Positions 1 to 7,443 of a DNA stretch of 20,395 nucleotides are shown piece by piece; the stretch's first letter is position 1; each line of letters opens with the position of its first letter. The notes beneath the pieces are model-generated. The model saw only the letters and a list, made by a program, of their open reading frames with translations. It made no database searches and was not told where the DNA came from. The DNA comes from JBBIKU01 sp037445245 (GTDB lineage: Bacteria > Chloroflexota > Anaerolineae > Anaerolineales > Anaerolineaceae), in assembly GCA_037445245.1 (NCBI GenBank), contig JBBIKU010000022.1, positions 1 through 20,395 on the forward strand. The letters run 5' to 3'. The translations under genes and the position numbers were made by a program.

Positions 1-1
1 G

Positions 2-484
2 CGCAACGGCACCGACTTTGGTATTCGGGTCAGCGGGTTGGGGGATCAGTGGTTCACCGCCGGGGCGCCGGTTGTCAAGGCGCTGTACTTCCCAGGCTTC
101 AGCGAGGTGGATGCTTGCCGCGATATTGGCGACAGTACCATTACCGAAACCGCCGGCATCGGAGGGTTTGCCATGGCGGGCGCTCCGGCAATCGTGACCT
201 TTATCGGTGGCGGACCACAGGATGCCATTAATACCACACTCGACATGTATGAGATTACCTATGCCGAGCACAAGTTCTTCACCATGCCGGCGCTAGATTT
301 TCGCGGCACACCGACCGGCATCGATATCCGCAAGGTGGTTGAGAAAGGCATTCCGCCGCGGGTGAACACGGGTGTAGCCCACAAGGATCCAGGGGTAGGG
401 CAGGTGGGCGCAGGCGTTGTCTCTGCCCCGATGAGCCTGTTTGAAGACGCCCTGATGGCGTACGCTGAAAAATACAATATCTAA
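2..484 (+). CDS. DUF1116 protein, AllG/YlbE-like (oxamate carbamoyltransferase family), C-terminal part
   Basis: The frame is open from the left edge to TAA at 482-484, so only about the last 160 residues are seen; the true start lies outside the window. The text around LGDQWFTAGAPVVKALYFPG, the IGDSTITETAGIGGFAMAGA stretch, ALDFRGTPTGID and NTGVAHKDPGVGQVGAG is typical of the C-terminal half of DUF1116 proteins (E. coli YlbE, now AllG). From established knowledge, AllF/AllG/AllH (FdrA/YlbE/YlbF) form the oxamic transcarbamylase of allantoin breakdown, which makes carbamoyl phosphate and oxamate reversibly. That this protein does the same is inference; the partner genes would lie upstream, outside the window. 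The next gene starts 33 bp downstream, so the two are probably cotranscribed. The family call is strong, the reaction less so. Confidence 0.85.
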   Translation, partial: RNGTDFGIRVSGLGDQWFTAGAPVVKALYFPGFSEVDACRDIGDSTITETAGIGGFAMAGAPAIVTFIGGGPQDAINTTLDMYEITYAEHKFFTMPALDFRGTPTGIDIRKVVEKGIPPRVNTGVAHKDPGVGQVGAGVVSAPMSLFEDALMAYAEKYNI

Positions 485-517
485 TCCGAGATACTACAAT
501 ATACGAAGGAGATCTGT

Positions 518-2191
518 ATGGATCGCGAAAAATTTATCAAGATGCTGGCTGATGCCAAGATGTATGACCTGACCCAGGGTTGTAGCATCTATACACCGCC
601 CTGGCCCGGTGATAAAGCATTGGAAGTGCACTTTTTCAAACGCCTCACCGGCGCCTATGGCGGGGGTCAGGGTGCTAATGGACAGATCCTCAACTGGAGT
701 AACACCGTCGGGACGCACCTGGTTGGAGAACGCGCTTTTCATTCCGGCGGCAGAGCAATTGCGAATATCCCGTTGAAAGATTTGTGCGGTCAGGGCGTGG
801 TGGTGGATATTTCGGACCTGGTTTCGGACTACTCGCTTTACACGCCTGAGATGATCATGAAAAAAGCCACGGTCAAAAAAGGCGATATTCTAATCATCAA
901 CACCGGTTATCATCGTTACTCATGGGATTTGCCGGATGTGAAGAGCAAAGATGCACAGGGCGGTGTCGAATCCAAAGAGTTCGGTTTCCTGGTGCGCCAT
1001 CCCGGTCCGTCGCCCGATTTCTATCAGTGGGCGCTGGATATGAAATTGAAAGTCATCGGAGTGGACTGTGGCTGCGCCGAACACCCGATGAACACACCCA
1101 TCCGCCGTATGCACGAAAACCACTTCAAAAAGGCAGAAGAGAAGCTCAAGGCGGAATACGGCAAGACCTGGGACGAAATGTTCCCGCAGGATGAATACTA
1201 CGAAATGACTCACACCAAGATGCCCAAAGCGCATTTGGTGTTTGTTGAGTCAATTGTGGGCGATATTGCGAAGTTGAAGAACGAACGCGCCTGGATCATG
1301 ATCCAACCAATCCCCTTCATGGAGACCGAAGCAGCCTGGTCGCGGGTGGTGGCTTATCAGGCACCTTCTGGCATGTCTGAGGACGAATTCTTTGCTGCCA
1401 TGGATGCGGCGGAAATGCTGGATATGACCGTTCCCTTCAGTGTGCAATCGCCGCAGTGGGCGAACTACATCCCGCTGACAATCACTTATTTCAAACGGGT
1501 TGGTGGACAGCATTTTGGAATGGGGCGTAATGGTTCGATCTGCAACGCTAGCATCCATCTGGCGACCCACATGGATGGCGAGAAGCACTTCTGGCCCGCC
1601 GGGCGCACCATTGGACAGGTGCCGCTGGAAGAATGGGTGGGACCGGGTGTGATTGCTGATATTTCGGACAAGGTGAGCAACTCTTCAGTTTACACGCCGA
1701 AAATGATCGAAGACACGGTCGAAGTGCGCGAAGGCGATATTCTGGTCATTAAGACTGGCTGGTATAAATACGGCTGGATCAGCCCGGAATCGGACGAATT
1801 TCGCTATATGATCAAGCACCCCGGACCTTCACCCGATTTTGCCGAATGGGCGCTGAAAAAGAAAATTAAATGGATCGGCGTCGATTGCGTGGCAGCAGAT
1901 CACCCGATGAACACCATTCAGCGATTGTGGCATCCCAAGACGTTCGAAGAAGCCAATGCCAAGCTAAAGAAGGATTTTGGCAAAGACTGGGATGAAATGT
2001 TCCCGCTGGATAAGTATTATCAGGATATGCATCTGAACCTGTTCCCCGAACATATCGTTCACGCCGAAAATCTCGGCGGTGATATTGCTACTGCCAAGAG
2101 CGGCAGATACTACATCGGCTTCTTTGGACAGAAGGCGATGGAAGCCGAATCGATGTGGGGTCGCTTTGTTGCCATCAAGGAAGGCAAATGA
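518..2191 (+). CDS. Tandem-domain cyclase-family hydrolase (kynurenine formamidase/isatin hydrolase-like)
   Basis: This 557-residue protein is about twice the usual length of the cyclase family (PF04199) and is plainly an internal duplication. Domain 1 (about 13-280) and domain 2 (about 293-557) share DISD..S..S.YTP.MI, KHPGPSPDF-type and GVDC....HPMNT segments. The family metal motif HxGTHxDxPxH reads H347, H351, D353, H357 in domain 2. The gapless equivalents in domain 1 are T63, H67, V69 and A73, so domain 1 has lost most of the site. A later His/Glu pair is kept in both (H232/E244 and H505/E517). The family hydrolyses C-N bonds in amides and cyclic amides with Mn or Zn; the substrate here is unknown. 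ATG at 518 has GAAGGAGA at 505-512 upstream. It follows the DUF1116 gene closely and may open a ring or amide made in the same pathway. Confidence 0.88.
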   Translation: MDREKFIKMLADAKMYDLTQGCSIYTPPWPGDKALEVHFFKRLTGAYGGGQGANGQILNWSNTVGTHLVGERAFHSGGRAIANIPLKDLCGQGVVVDISDLVSDYSLYTPEMIMKKATVKKGDILIINTGYHRYSWDLPDVKSKDAQGGVESKEFGFLVRHPGPSPDFYQWALDMKLKVIGVDCGCAEHPMNTPIRRMHENHFKKAEEKLKAEYGKTWDEMFPQDEYYEMTHTKMPKAHLVFVESIVGDIAKLKNERAWIMIQPIPFMETEAAWSRVVAYQAPSGMSEDEFFAAMDAAEMLDMTVPFSVQSPQWANYIPLTITYFKRVGGQHFGMGRNGSICNASIHLATHMDGEKHFWPAGRTIGQVPLEEWVGPGVIADISDKVSNSSVYTPKMIEDTVEVREGDILVIKTGWYKYGWISPESDEFRYMIKHPGPSPDFAEWALKKKIKWIGVDCVAADHPMNTIQRLWHPKTFEEANAKLKKDFGKDWDEMFPLDKYYQDMHLNLFPEHIVHAENLGGDIATAKSGRYYIGFFGQKAMEAESMWGRFVAIKEGK

Positions 2192-2243
2192 TCGGCACCC
2201 TGTAAGATCATTAACAAACACATAAACCAGGATCAAGCACTGT

Positions 2244-2759
2244 ATGCTGACCGAGTTGGAAAATTACCTGCTGCGAATTGAAGATCTGCACCGGCAGATT
2301 ATCGACCTGATTGCTAGCCTGCCTGAGGCGGCGCTGAATTGGCGCCCGATATCGGGCGGAGACGGGGACGATACCAACTCGCTGGCAGTTCTGGTTACCC
2401 ACATTGCAGGCGCTGAACATTTTTGGGTTGGCGAGGCGATTGGGGGACGCCCGCCAACCCGGAATCGAGATTTGGAATTCCTCACCCAAGCCAACAACGC
2501 CGATACACTGATTGAAAAAATTCAGGCGGTCGAAGCGGAGACGAGATCCGTGCTGGTCTCGCTCAAAGCAGAAGATTTGAGCAGCACCCGTCTGGTGCGG
2601 GGGAAGACCGTGGCGGTGCGCTGGGCGTTGTTGCACGTGATCGACCATACCGCGCTGCACGTGGGCCATATGCAACTTACTTATCAATTGTGGAACAAAG
2701 GGCACAGCAAAGCGGCACCGCTTTGGTACGAGCGACTACCCAAAAAGAGTGAAGAATAG
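2244..2759 (+). CDS. DinB/DUF664-like four-helix protein
   Basis: The 171-residue soluble protein has the pattern of the DinB/YfiT superfamily: an early helix with LVTHIAGAEHFWVGE (H53 or H59) and a late helix with HVIDHTALHVGHMQ (H135, H139, H142). These His residues are the usual metal ligands in this four-helix bundle group, which includes thiol transferases and many proteins of unknown role. No signal peptide or membrane segment is seen. The start is ATG at 2244 with only a weak upstream ribosome site. It lies 52 bp after the cyclase gene and just before the promoter of the next operon, so it is probably the last gene of the left-hand transcription unit. Its job in the locus cannot be read from the sequence. 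Confidence 0.75.
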   Translation: MLTELENYLLRIEDLHRQIIDLIASLPEAALNWRPISGGDGDDTNSLAVLVTHIAGAEHFWVGEAIGGRPPTRNRDLEFLTQANNADTLIEKIQAVEAETRSVLVSLKAEDLSSTRLVRGKTVAVRWALLHVIDHTALHVGHMQLTYQLWNKGHSKAAPLWYERLPKKSEE

Positions 2760-2762
2760 CAC

Positions 2763-2792
2763 TTGTTTGATGTGAGTTTTGAGTACTATAAT
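2763..2792 (+). promoter_or_regulatory. Sigma70-type promoter candidate of the first Mo hydroxylase operon
   Basis: A perfect -10 box TATAAT lies at 2787-2792, with TTGTTT at 2763-2768 as a 3/6 -35 box and an 18-bp spacer. The element is in the short gap after the DinB-like gene and 35 bp before the FAD subunit start, which makes it a sensible start for the coxMSL-type operon. Only the -10 box is strong. Confidence 0.5.
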
Positions 2793-2826
2793 CGTTTTAT
2801 TGAATTGACGAGGAGGAAGATCCTTC

Positions 2827-3711
2827 ATGAAGCCAGCTCCATTTGATTATTATGCCCCTGCCACACTGGAGGAGGCGCTGGAAACCTTGGCGGCACTTGG
2901 CTATGGCGGCAAGATTCTGGCGGGCGGGCAAAGCCTGGTTCCGGCGATGAATTTTCGCATGGCGCAACCTGAGGCGTTGGTTGACCTTAATAACCTCACC
3001 GAGTTGGATTACATCAAACCGGCTCAGGACGGCGGCGTTTTGATTGGCGCCATGACGCGGGACAGCACGCTTGAGCATGCCCGGTTAATTGCCGAACGGG
3101 CGCCCATGTTTTGCGCGGCGCTGCCGCATGTGGGATATCCACAGATTCGCAACCGGGGAACGGTTGGCGGGTCGGTTGCGCATGCTGACCCGGCCGGGCA
3201 GATTCCGCTGGTGGTTTCGGCGCTCAACGCCCGTTTTCGCGTGCACAGCAAAAAGGGTGAACGCTGGATCTCGGCAGACGACTTCTTTATTACCCTGTTT
3301 ACCACTGCGCTTGAGCCGGAAGAGATTTTGGTTGAAATTGCCGTTCCGCCATTGCCGGCGGGCGGTGGTTGGAGTTACCAGCAGGTTTCGCGCCAGCATG
3401 GCGCGGCGGTGATCGTCGGCATCGGCGTGGTGGTGGCGCTGGATAAGCAGGGACGCTGCAGTGAAGCACGCCTGGTCTATCTGGGGGTTGGCGAGAAACC
3501 CGAACTTGCGCTTGAAGCCTCCAAGAGTCTGGTGGGGCAGAAGCCGGTGGCGGACGTGTTCGAGAAAGCTGCCGCGGTGGCGCTCGAAAAAGATTTGGAT
3601 CCTGGCAGTGATATTCACTCTTCTACCGAATACCGTCGCCATCTGGTCAGCGTATTGACCCGCCAGGCGCTCAGCGAAGCCTTTGATCGCGCCAAACAGA
3701 AGAGAGGTTGA
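2827..3711 (+). CDS. Molybdenum hydroxylase FAD-binding subunit (CoxM/XdhB-like), operon 1
   Basis: The 294-residue product matches the medium FAD-binding subunit of the xanthine dehydrogenase/CO dehydrogenase family. It passes electrons from the 2Fe-2S subunit to an acceptor. The FAD loops are visible: AGGQSLVP at residues 32-39 and NRGTVGGSVAHADPAGQIP at about 109-127. The C-terminal part (about 180-290) resembles the CO dehydrogenase flavoprotein C-terminal domain, ending in YRRHLVSVLTRQAL. The length is normal for the family. ATG at 2827 is preceded by AGGAGG at 2811-2816. The stop is separated by one base from the start of the 2Fe-2S gene, which points to translational coupling and the M-S-L order of cox-type operons. 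The substrate is set by the Mo subunit, not by this protein. Confidence 0.92.
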   Translation: MKPAPFDYYAPATLEEALETLAALGYGGKILAGGQSLVPAMNFRMAQPEALVDLNNLTELDYIKPAQDGGVLIGAMTRDSTLEHARLIAERAPMFCAALPHVGYPQIRNRGTVGGSVAHADPAGQIPLVVSALNARFRVHSKKGERWISADDFFITLFTTALEPEEILVEIAVPPLPAGGGWSYQQVSRQHGAAVIVGIGVVVALDKQGRCSEARLVYLGVGEKPELALEASKSLVGQKPVADVFEKAAAVALEKDLDPGSDIHSSTEYRRHLVSVLTRQALSEAFDRAKQKRG

Positions 3712-3712
3712 A

Positions 3713-4195
3713 ATGAGCAAAACCGTCACGATTAAAGTAAAAGTGAACGGCAGCGAGTATGAACGCACTGTCGAGCCTCGCCTCTTGCTGAGCGATTTTA
3801 TCCGCCACGATTTGGGTCTGACCGGAACGCATGTCGGCTGCGAGCACGGCGTGTGTGGCGCCTGCACCATCTTGTTGGATGGAAAGGCGGTTCGTTCGTG
3901 CCTGCTGTTCGCGGTTCAGGCGAATGGACATGAGATTGCCACGGTGGAGAGCTTAGGAAGCCCTGAAAAAATGCACCCGCTGCAAGCGGCGTTTCAAGAA
4001 AAACACGCCCTGCAGTGTGGCTTTTGCACGCCGGGCTTTCTGATGACCCTGCTTCCCTTTCTGGATGAAAATGCCAATCCGTCTGAAGATAAAATCCGCG
4101 AGGCGCTCTCGGGCAACCTTTGCCGTTGTACCGGTTACCAGAACATGGTGGACGCGGTCAAATTGGCGGCTGAAAAAATGGTTGCCGAGCGTTAA
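3713..4195 (+). CDS. Molybdenum hydroxylase 2Fe-2S subunit (CoxS-like), operon 1
   Basis: The 160-residue protein has the two-cluster layout of CoxS/XdhC-type subunits. The N-terminal plant-ferredoxin-type cluster uses C43, C48, C51 and C63; the C-terminal all-helical cluster uses C102, C105, C137 and C139 (CGFCTPG and CRCTGY). It relays electrons from the Mo centre to FAD. I place the start at ATG 3713, one base after the previous stop, with AGAGAGG at 3701-3707. An upstream in-frame TTG at 3683 lies inside the FAD gene and would add a non-homologous tail. All eight cysteines are present, so this subunit looks functional even though the partner Mo gene downstream is broken. Confidence 0.93.
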   Translation: MSKTVTIKVKVNGSEYERTVEPRLLLSDFIRHDLGLTGTHVGCEHGVCGACTILLDGKAVRSCLLFAVQANGHEIATVESLGSPEKMHPLQAAFQEKHALQCGFCTPGFLMTLLPFLDENANPSEDKIREALSGNLCRCTGYQNMVDAVKLAAEKMVAER

Positions 4196-4220
4196 TCGTT
4201 GAGCGAGAAGAGGTGAACCT

Positions 4221-4934
4221 GTGGCACAAAAATACTTTGGTCAAAGTGTATTGCGAAAAGAAGATCCCAGCTTGCTGACCGGACAAGCGCAATTTATCGA
4301 CGATATCGAATTACCCGGCATGCTGCACGCGGCATTCTTTCGCAGTGATTATGCTCACGCTCGCATCCGCAACATTGATGTCTCGCAGGCGCTCAAGCGC
4401 CCCGGCGTGGTGGCGGTGTATACCGCCGAAGATTTTGGGGATTACTGGCATCCTGGTCCACTTCAGGTGCCGCCCCCGCTGGCGATCCCGGGTTCGGTGT
4501 TCAACGCCAGACCTTTGCTGCCGATCGCCAAAGATAAGGTACGTTTTTCGGGTGAGCCGCTGGCAGTAGTGATTGCCGAGAGCCGCTATATTGCCGAAGA
4601 CGCCTTTGCCGATATTGTCGCCGATCTGGAGCCCTTGCCGGCAGTATGTGACCTGGAAAGAGCATTGGACAAGGACGCTCCGCTGGTACACGACGACCTT
4701 GAAAGCAACCTGGCTGCCAACGTCCGGCAGGAGCGCGGCAATTACGCCGAAGCCGTCAAGAATGCGGATGTGGTGATTCGGCGCCGTTTTCTGATCAATC
4801 GCGGCGCCGGCGGAGCGATGGAGAATCGCGGCTTCGTGGTGAACTGGGAAGAGCGTAACCGGCGCATGACCATCTGGGCGACCACGCAGGCGCCGATCCC
4901 GTTGCGCACAGTATCGCCGCCAATCTGGGCTTGA
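4221..4934 (+). CDS. Mo hydroxylase large subunit (CoxL-like), N-terminal fragment of a frameshifted gene
   Basis: This 237-residue piece covers the aldehyde oxidase a/b hammerhead domain (about 10-130: RKEDPSLLTGQAQFIDDI, FSGEPLAVVIAE) and the start of the Mo-cofactor domain, up to TIWATTQAPIPLR. GTG at 4221 has a GAAGAGGTG site at 4206-4214. After codon CGC at 4905-4907 the homologous reading jumps to another frame: cac agt atc gcc gcc aat ctg ggc from 4907 reads HSIAANLGLTEN, which is what the family expects there. The frame used by the ORF instead ends at TGA 4932-4934. The rest of the protein is encoded from about 4935 in the original frame. I read this as one damaged gene, or an assembly error, rather than a real short protein. 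Confidence 0.8.
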   Translation: MAQKYFGQSVLRKEDPSLLTGQAQFIDDIELPGMLHAAFFRSDYAHARIRNIDVSQALKRPGVVAVYTAEDFGDYWHPGPLQVPPPLAIPGSVFNARPLLPIAKDKVRFSGEPLAVVIAESRYIAEDAFADIVADLEPLPAVCDLERALDKDAPLVHDDLESNLAANVRQERGNYAEAVKNADVVIRRRFLINRGAGGAMENRGFVVNWEERNRRMTIWATTQAPIPLRTVSPPIWA

Positions 4935-4943
4935 CCGAAAACC

Positions 4944-6518
4944 ATGACCTCACAGGCGGATGATGTGTTGCTGCCGTGGATCTCGATGAAATTGAAGCGC
5001 CCGATCAAGTGGATTGAGGATCGTCGCGAGAACTTTTTGGCGACCACCTCGGAACGCGATCAACTTCATTACGCAGAGATTGCTCTCACCAAAGATGGCA
5101 AGATCCTGGGCGTGAGCGACATTTTCTATCATAACACCGGTGCTTACAATCCCTACGGCATGACCGTGCCGTTGAACACCCAAACCCATACCATGGGTCA
5201 ATATGTGGTACCCAATTTTTACACCGAGATCCGCATGGTGTTCACCAACCAGATGGTGGTGACGCCGGTGCGTGGGGCAGGCCGAATGTACGGGACGCAG
5301 GTAATGGAGCGACTGTTAGATGCGGCTGCCCGTCAACTCAAGATGGACCCGGTCGAGCTGCGCAAGAAGAATCTGATTGCGCCTGATCAATTTCCCTTCA
5401 AGACCGGCATCATTGGTCAGGACTTTGTCGAAAATGTGTTAGACAGTGGCAACTACCCGGCGACGCTGAACAAAGCCGTCGAGATGATCGAATATGAGAA
5501 ATTCCTGAAAGAAGAGCAACCAAAACTTCGGGCGCAAGGTAAGCACGTCGGTATCGGCGTGGTGACCTTTACCGAGGGCACCGCAGTCGGTCCTTATGAG
5601 GGGGCGCGGGTGACGGTTGGAGGCGGCGGCAAGGTCGCCGTATCGACCGGCATCAGCACCCAAGGACAGGCACACTTCACCACCTTTGCTCAGATGGTGG
5701 CGGAGCAGCTCGGCGTCGATATCGCAGACGTGAACGTGATCACCGGCGACACCGGCGATTTCCACTGGGGAGCGGGTACCTTTGCCAGTCGCGGCATCAC
5801 CGTGGCGGGTAACGCCGTGCATGCGGCGGCGGTCAAGGTGCGCGCCAAGGCGCTCGAGCTTGCCAGCAAATTGCTGGAAACACCTGTTGAAGAACTGGAA
5901 CTGGTGGACGGCGCGGTGCGGGTGGTGGATATGCCGGATAAATTAATTCGATTGGGCGAGCTGGCAATGCGCGCCAATCCCACCCGGGGCGTGATCGAGC
6001 CGGGAGTCGAGCCCGGTCTGGAAGCAACCGCCTATTTTGGTCCTCCCCATGGCGCTACCGGCTCGGGAGCCGTAGCAATGATTGTTGAAGTCAATGTGGA
6101 GAAGGCGTTGGTGGAGATCAAGCGTTTTGTGCTGGTGCACGATTGCGGCAAGGTGGTCAACCCGATGGTGGTGGAAGGGCAGATTCACGGCGGGGTTTCG
6201 ATGGGGATTGGCAATGCCTTCTATGAGAGTCTGATCTATGATGCGAACGGGCAGCTCTTGACAGCTTCTATGATGGATTACCTGCTGCCAAAACTTTCGG
6301 ATATGCCAAAACGGATCGAACTGGGGCACGTTGAATCGCCATCTCCGCTCAACCCGTTGGGCTTGAAGGGCGTCGGCGAAGCCGGAGCAATCCCTACCCC
6401 AGCTTGTTTCTACCAGGCGGTGGAAAACGCCCTGGAAGATTATGGAATCGAAGTTCTGGACGCTCCCCTCAGTCCAGATGCGTTGTACCGGCTGATTCAA
6501 GCCGCAAATCGTGCGTGA
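4944..6518 (+). CDS. Mo hydroxylase large subunit (CoxL-like), C-terminal fragment of the same gene
   Basis: The frame resumes at about 4935 (PKTMTSQADDVLLPW) and codes for the remaining Mo-cofactor domains of a CoxL/XdhA-type subunit. Visible marks are RPIKWIEDRRENFLATT, the TPVRGAGR loop and KGVGEAGAIPTPA with the catalytic-type Glu. The loop is not the AYRCSFR of form I CO dehydrogenase, so CO is an unlikely substrate. About 15-20 residues that should hold VRVIAP..GGGFG are missing between this part and the upstream fragment. ATG 4944 is merely the first ATG in the reopened frame and lacks a convincing ribosome site. Apart from the junction the sequence is well conserved over 524 residues, so any damage is recent or artificial. 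The CoxG gene follows. Confidence 0.8.
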   Translation: MTSQADDVLLPWISMKLKRPIKWIEDRRENFLATTSERDQLHYAEIALTKDGKILGVSDIFYHNTGAYNPYGMTVPLNTQTHTMGQYVVPNFYTEIRMVFTNQMVVTPVRGAGRMYGTQVMERLLDAAARQLKMDPVELRKKNLIAPDQFPFKTGIIGQDFVENVLDSGNYPATLNKAVEMIEYEKFLKEEQPKLRAQGKHVGIGVVTFTEGTAVGPYEGARVTVGGGGKVAVSTGISTQGQAHFTTFAQMVAEQLGVDIADVNVITGDTGDFHWGAGTFASRGITVAGNAVHAAAVKVRAKALELASKLLETPVEELELVDGAVRVVDMPDKLIRLGELAMRANPTRGVIEPGVEPGLEATAYFGPPHGATGSGAVAMIVEVNVEKALVEIKRFVLVHDCGKVVNPMVVEGQIHGGVSMGIGNAFYESLIYDANGQLLTASMMDYLLPKLSDMPKRIELGHVESPSPLNPLGLKGVGEAGAIPTPACFYQAVENALEDYGIEVLDAPLSPDALYRLIQAANRA

Positions 6519-6535
6519 GATCGTTTCTAACGATC
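6519..6535 (+). repeat. Small perfect hairpin after the Mo subunit gene
   Basis: GATCGTT (6519-6525) and AACGATC (6529-6535) form a 7-bp perfect stem with a 3-base loop directly after the stop codon. No T-run follows at once; a T6 run appears only at 6552-6557. It may attenuate or stabilise the message before CoxG, but it is not a clear terminator. Confidence 0.35.
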
Positions 6536-6574
6536 CTCGGGCGAAACCATATTTTTTAGGAGGCAGTAACCTAT

Positions 6575-7210
6575 ATGAAGCTGGAAGGCGAACATGTTTT
6601 TAACGGTCCAAGAGAGGAGGTCTGGGAAATGGTACGCGACCCGGACGTCCTCTGCTGCGCCTTACCCGGCACCCAGAGTCTCAAGAAGATTAACGAAAAT
6701 GAGTACGAGGGTGCAATCAACGTGCGGATAGGTCCGGTTTCCGAGTCTTTTTCCGGGAAACTACTGGTATCCAACGAGGTGCCGCCCGAAAGCTGCACGC
6801 TAACCGTGGAGGGCAGAGGAGCGCCGGGTTTTGTCAAAGGCTCCGGTGATGTGAAGTTGACGGAGAACGAAGAAGGCAAAACGGTGTTACAGTATACTGG
6901 AGAACTTCAAATCGGCGGGACGCTGGCGAGTGTTGGTCAGCGGATGCTGGATAGTGTGAGCAAGAGCATGATCCGCCAGGGGTTTGAGGCATTTGAAAAA
7001 GCGCTGGCTGAGAGGCTGGCAGCAAAATCGGAGGGTCGCGAAGTGAAATACGACGAAGCCAAAGCAACAGAGGGTCAGTACGCCAAAGCAGCTGCAAAAG
7101 GTTTGTGGTCAAGCCTTACGGCATCCAAAGAAGGCAGATTGATTTTATATATTCTCCCGGTCGTGATCATTGTCTACTTGGTTGCCAAATTGTTGGACCC
7201 GTTTCTATAA
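6575..7210 (+). CDS. CoxG-like SRPBCC protein with C-terminal membrane anchor
   Basis: The 211-residue protein begins MKLEGEHVFNGPREEVWEMV and continues with ALPGTQSLKKI, the pattern of CoxG (CO dehydrogenase subunit G, PF06240; SRPBCC fold), about residues 1-150. A hydrophobic segment near 189-207 (ILYILPVVIIVYLVAKLL) follows a linker and should anchor it in the membrane. CoxG is known to tether CO dehydrogenase to the cytoplasmic membrane in Oligotropha. Here it presumably does the same for the Mo hydroxylase encoded just upstream, bringing it to a quinone or other membrane acceptor (inference). ATG 6575 has AGGAGG at 6558-6563. It is probably the last gene of the first Mo operon. Confidence 0.88.
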   Translation: MKLEGEHVFNGPREEVWEMVRDPDVLCCALPGTQSLKKINENEYEGAINVRIGPVSESFSGKLLVSNEVPPESCTLTVEGRGAPGFVKGSGDVKLTENEEGKTVLQYTGELQIGGTLASVGQRMLDSVSKSMIRQGFEAFEKALAERLAAKSEGREVKYDEAKATEGQYAKAAAKGLWSSLTASKEGRLILYILPVVIIVYLVAKLLDPFL

Positions 7211-7257
7211 ACCGTTTTGACATTCCTGCTGTACAATTCTAACTAGCATTGTTCATT

Positions 7258-7289
7258 CTCCTGGTCAGGGTGCTTTTTCTGACCAGGAG
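7258..7289 (+). repeat. Perfect 11-bp inverted repeat upstream of the permease
   Basis: CTCCTGGTCAG (7258-7268) and CTGACCAGGAG (7279-7289) pair perfectly around a 10-base loop that contains T5. There is no T-run after the stem, so a simple terminator is unlikely, although it could protect the 3' end of the CoxG message. The hairpin stands ten bases before a very strong Shine-Dalgarno sequence. The CTCCT of the left arm could instead pair with AGGAG at 7294-7298 or 7303-7307, so a translational switch is possible. Confidence 0.55.
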
Positions 7290-7298
7290 CAGCAGGAG

Positions 7299-7312
7299 AG
7301 AAAGGAGGTGAT
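7299..7312 (+). promoter_or_regulatory. Extended 14-nt Shine-Dalgarno sequence
   Basis: AGAAAGGAGGTGAT is complementary over 14 bases to the usual 3' end of 16S rRNA (ATCACCTCCTTTCT). This is far longer than a normal ribosome site and lies 130 bases before the permease start, so it does not serve the permease directly. The ATG at 7311 overlaps it, which is too close for normal initiation; GTG 7308 is closer still. It may be a ribosome-binding or stand-by site in the leader. Confidence 0.45.
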
Positions 7313-7403
7313 GAGCGGAGGACGCCTAAATCAAGTTTATTACTGGGGGGTCAGCCTGTTTGATTCATCGCAGGCGAGCGGTACCCGTATCACCGCATCG
7401 TAA
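7311..7403 (+). CDS. Possible 30-codon leader ORF
   Basis: ATG 7311 opens a 30-codon frame (MSGGRLNQVYYWGVSLFDSS, then QASGTRITAS) ending in TAA 7401-7403, 40 bases before the permease ATG. It directly overlaps the extended Shine-Dalgarno. I do not recognise the peptide. Two weak stems lie inside it: GCCTG/CAGGC at 7354-7358 and 7371-7375, and GCGGT/ACCGC at 7378-7382 and 7392-7396. It could equally be an untranslated structured leader; the spacing argues against efficient translation. Confidence 0.2.
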   Translation: MSGGRLNQVYYWGVSLFDSSQASGTRITAS

Positions 7404-7443
7404 TGCAACTTAACAAAAAAACACTAAAGGAAGGAAGACACAT

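Noticed and set aside
2827..7210. Form I CO dehydrogenase (coxMSL plus coxG)
   Set aside because: Gene order and CoxG fit, but the large-subunit loop is PVRGAGR, not AYRCSFR with the catalytic Cys.
7217..7237. TTGACA with TACAAT as the permease promoter
   Set aside because: The spacer is only 9 bp, and no good -10 box exists at 17 bp, so the pair cannot work as a standard promoter, though each half may belong to another element.
7258..7289. Rho-independent terminator after the CoxG gene
   Set aside because: The stem is perfect, but the T-run is in the loop and purines follow the stem, so I list it as an inverted repeat.
7300..7443. Classical purine riboswitch before the permease
   Set aside because: I could not find the three-way junction with the conserved loop sequences of the purine aptamer.
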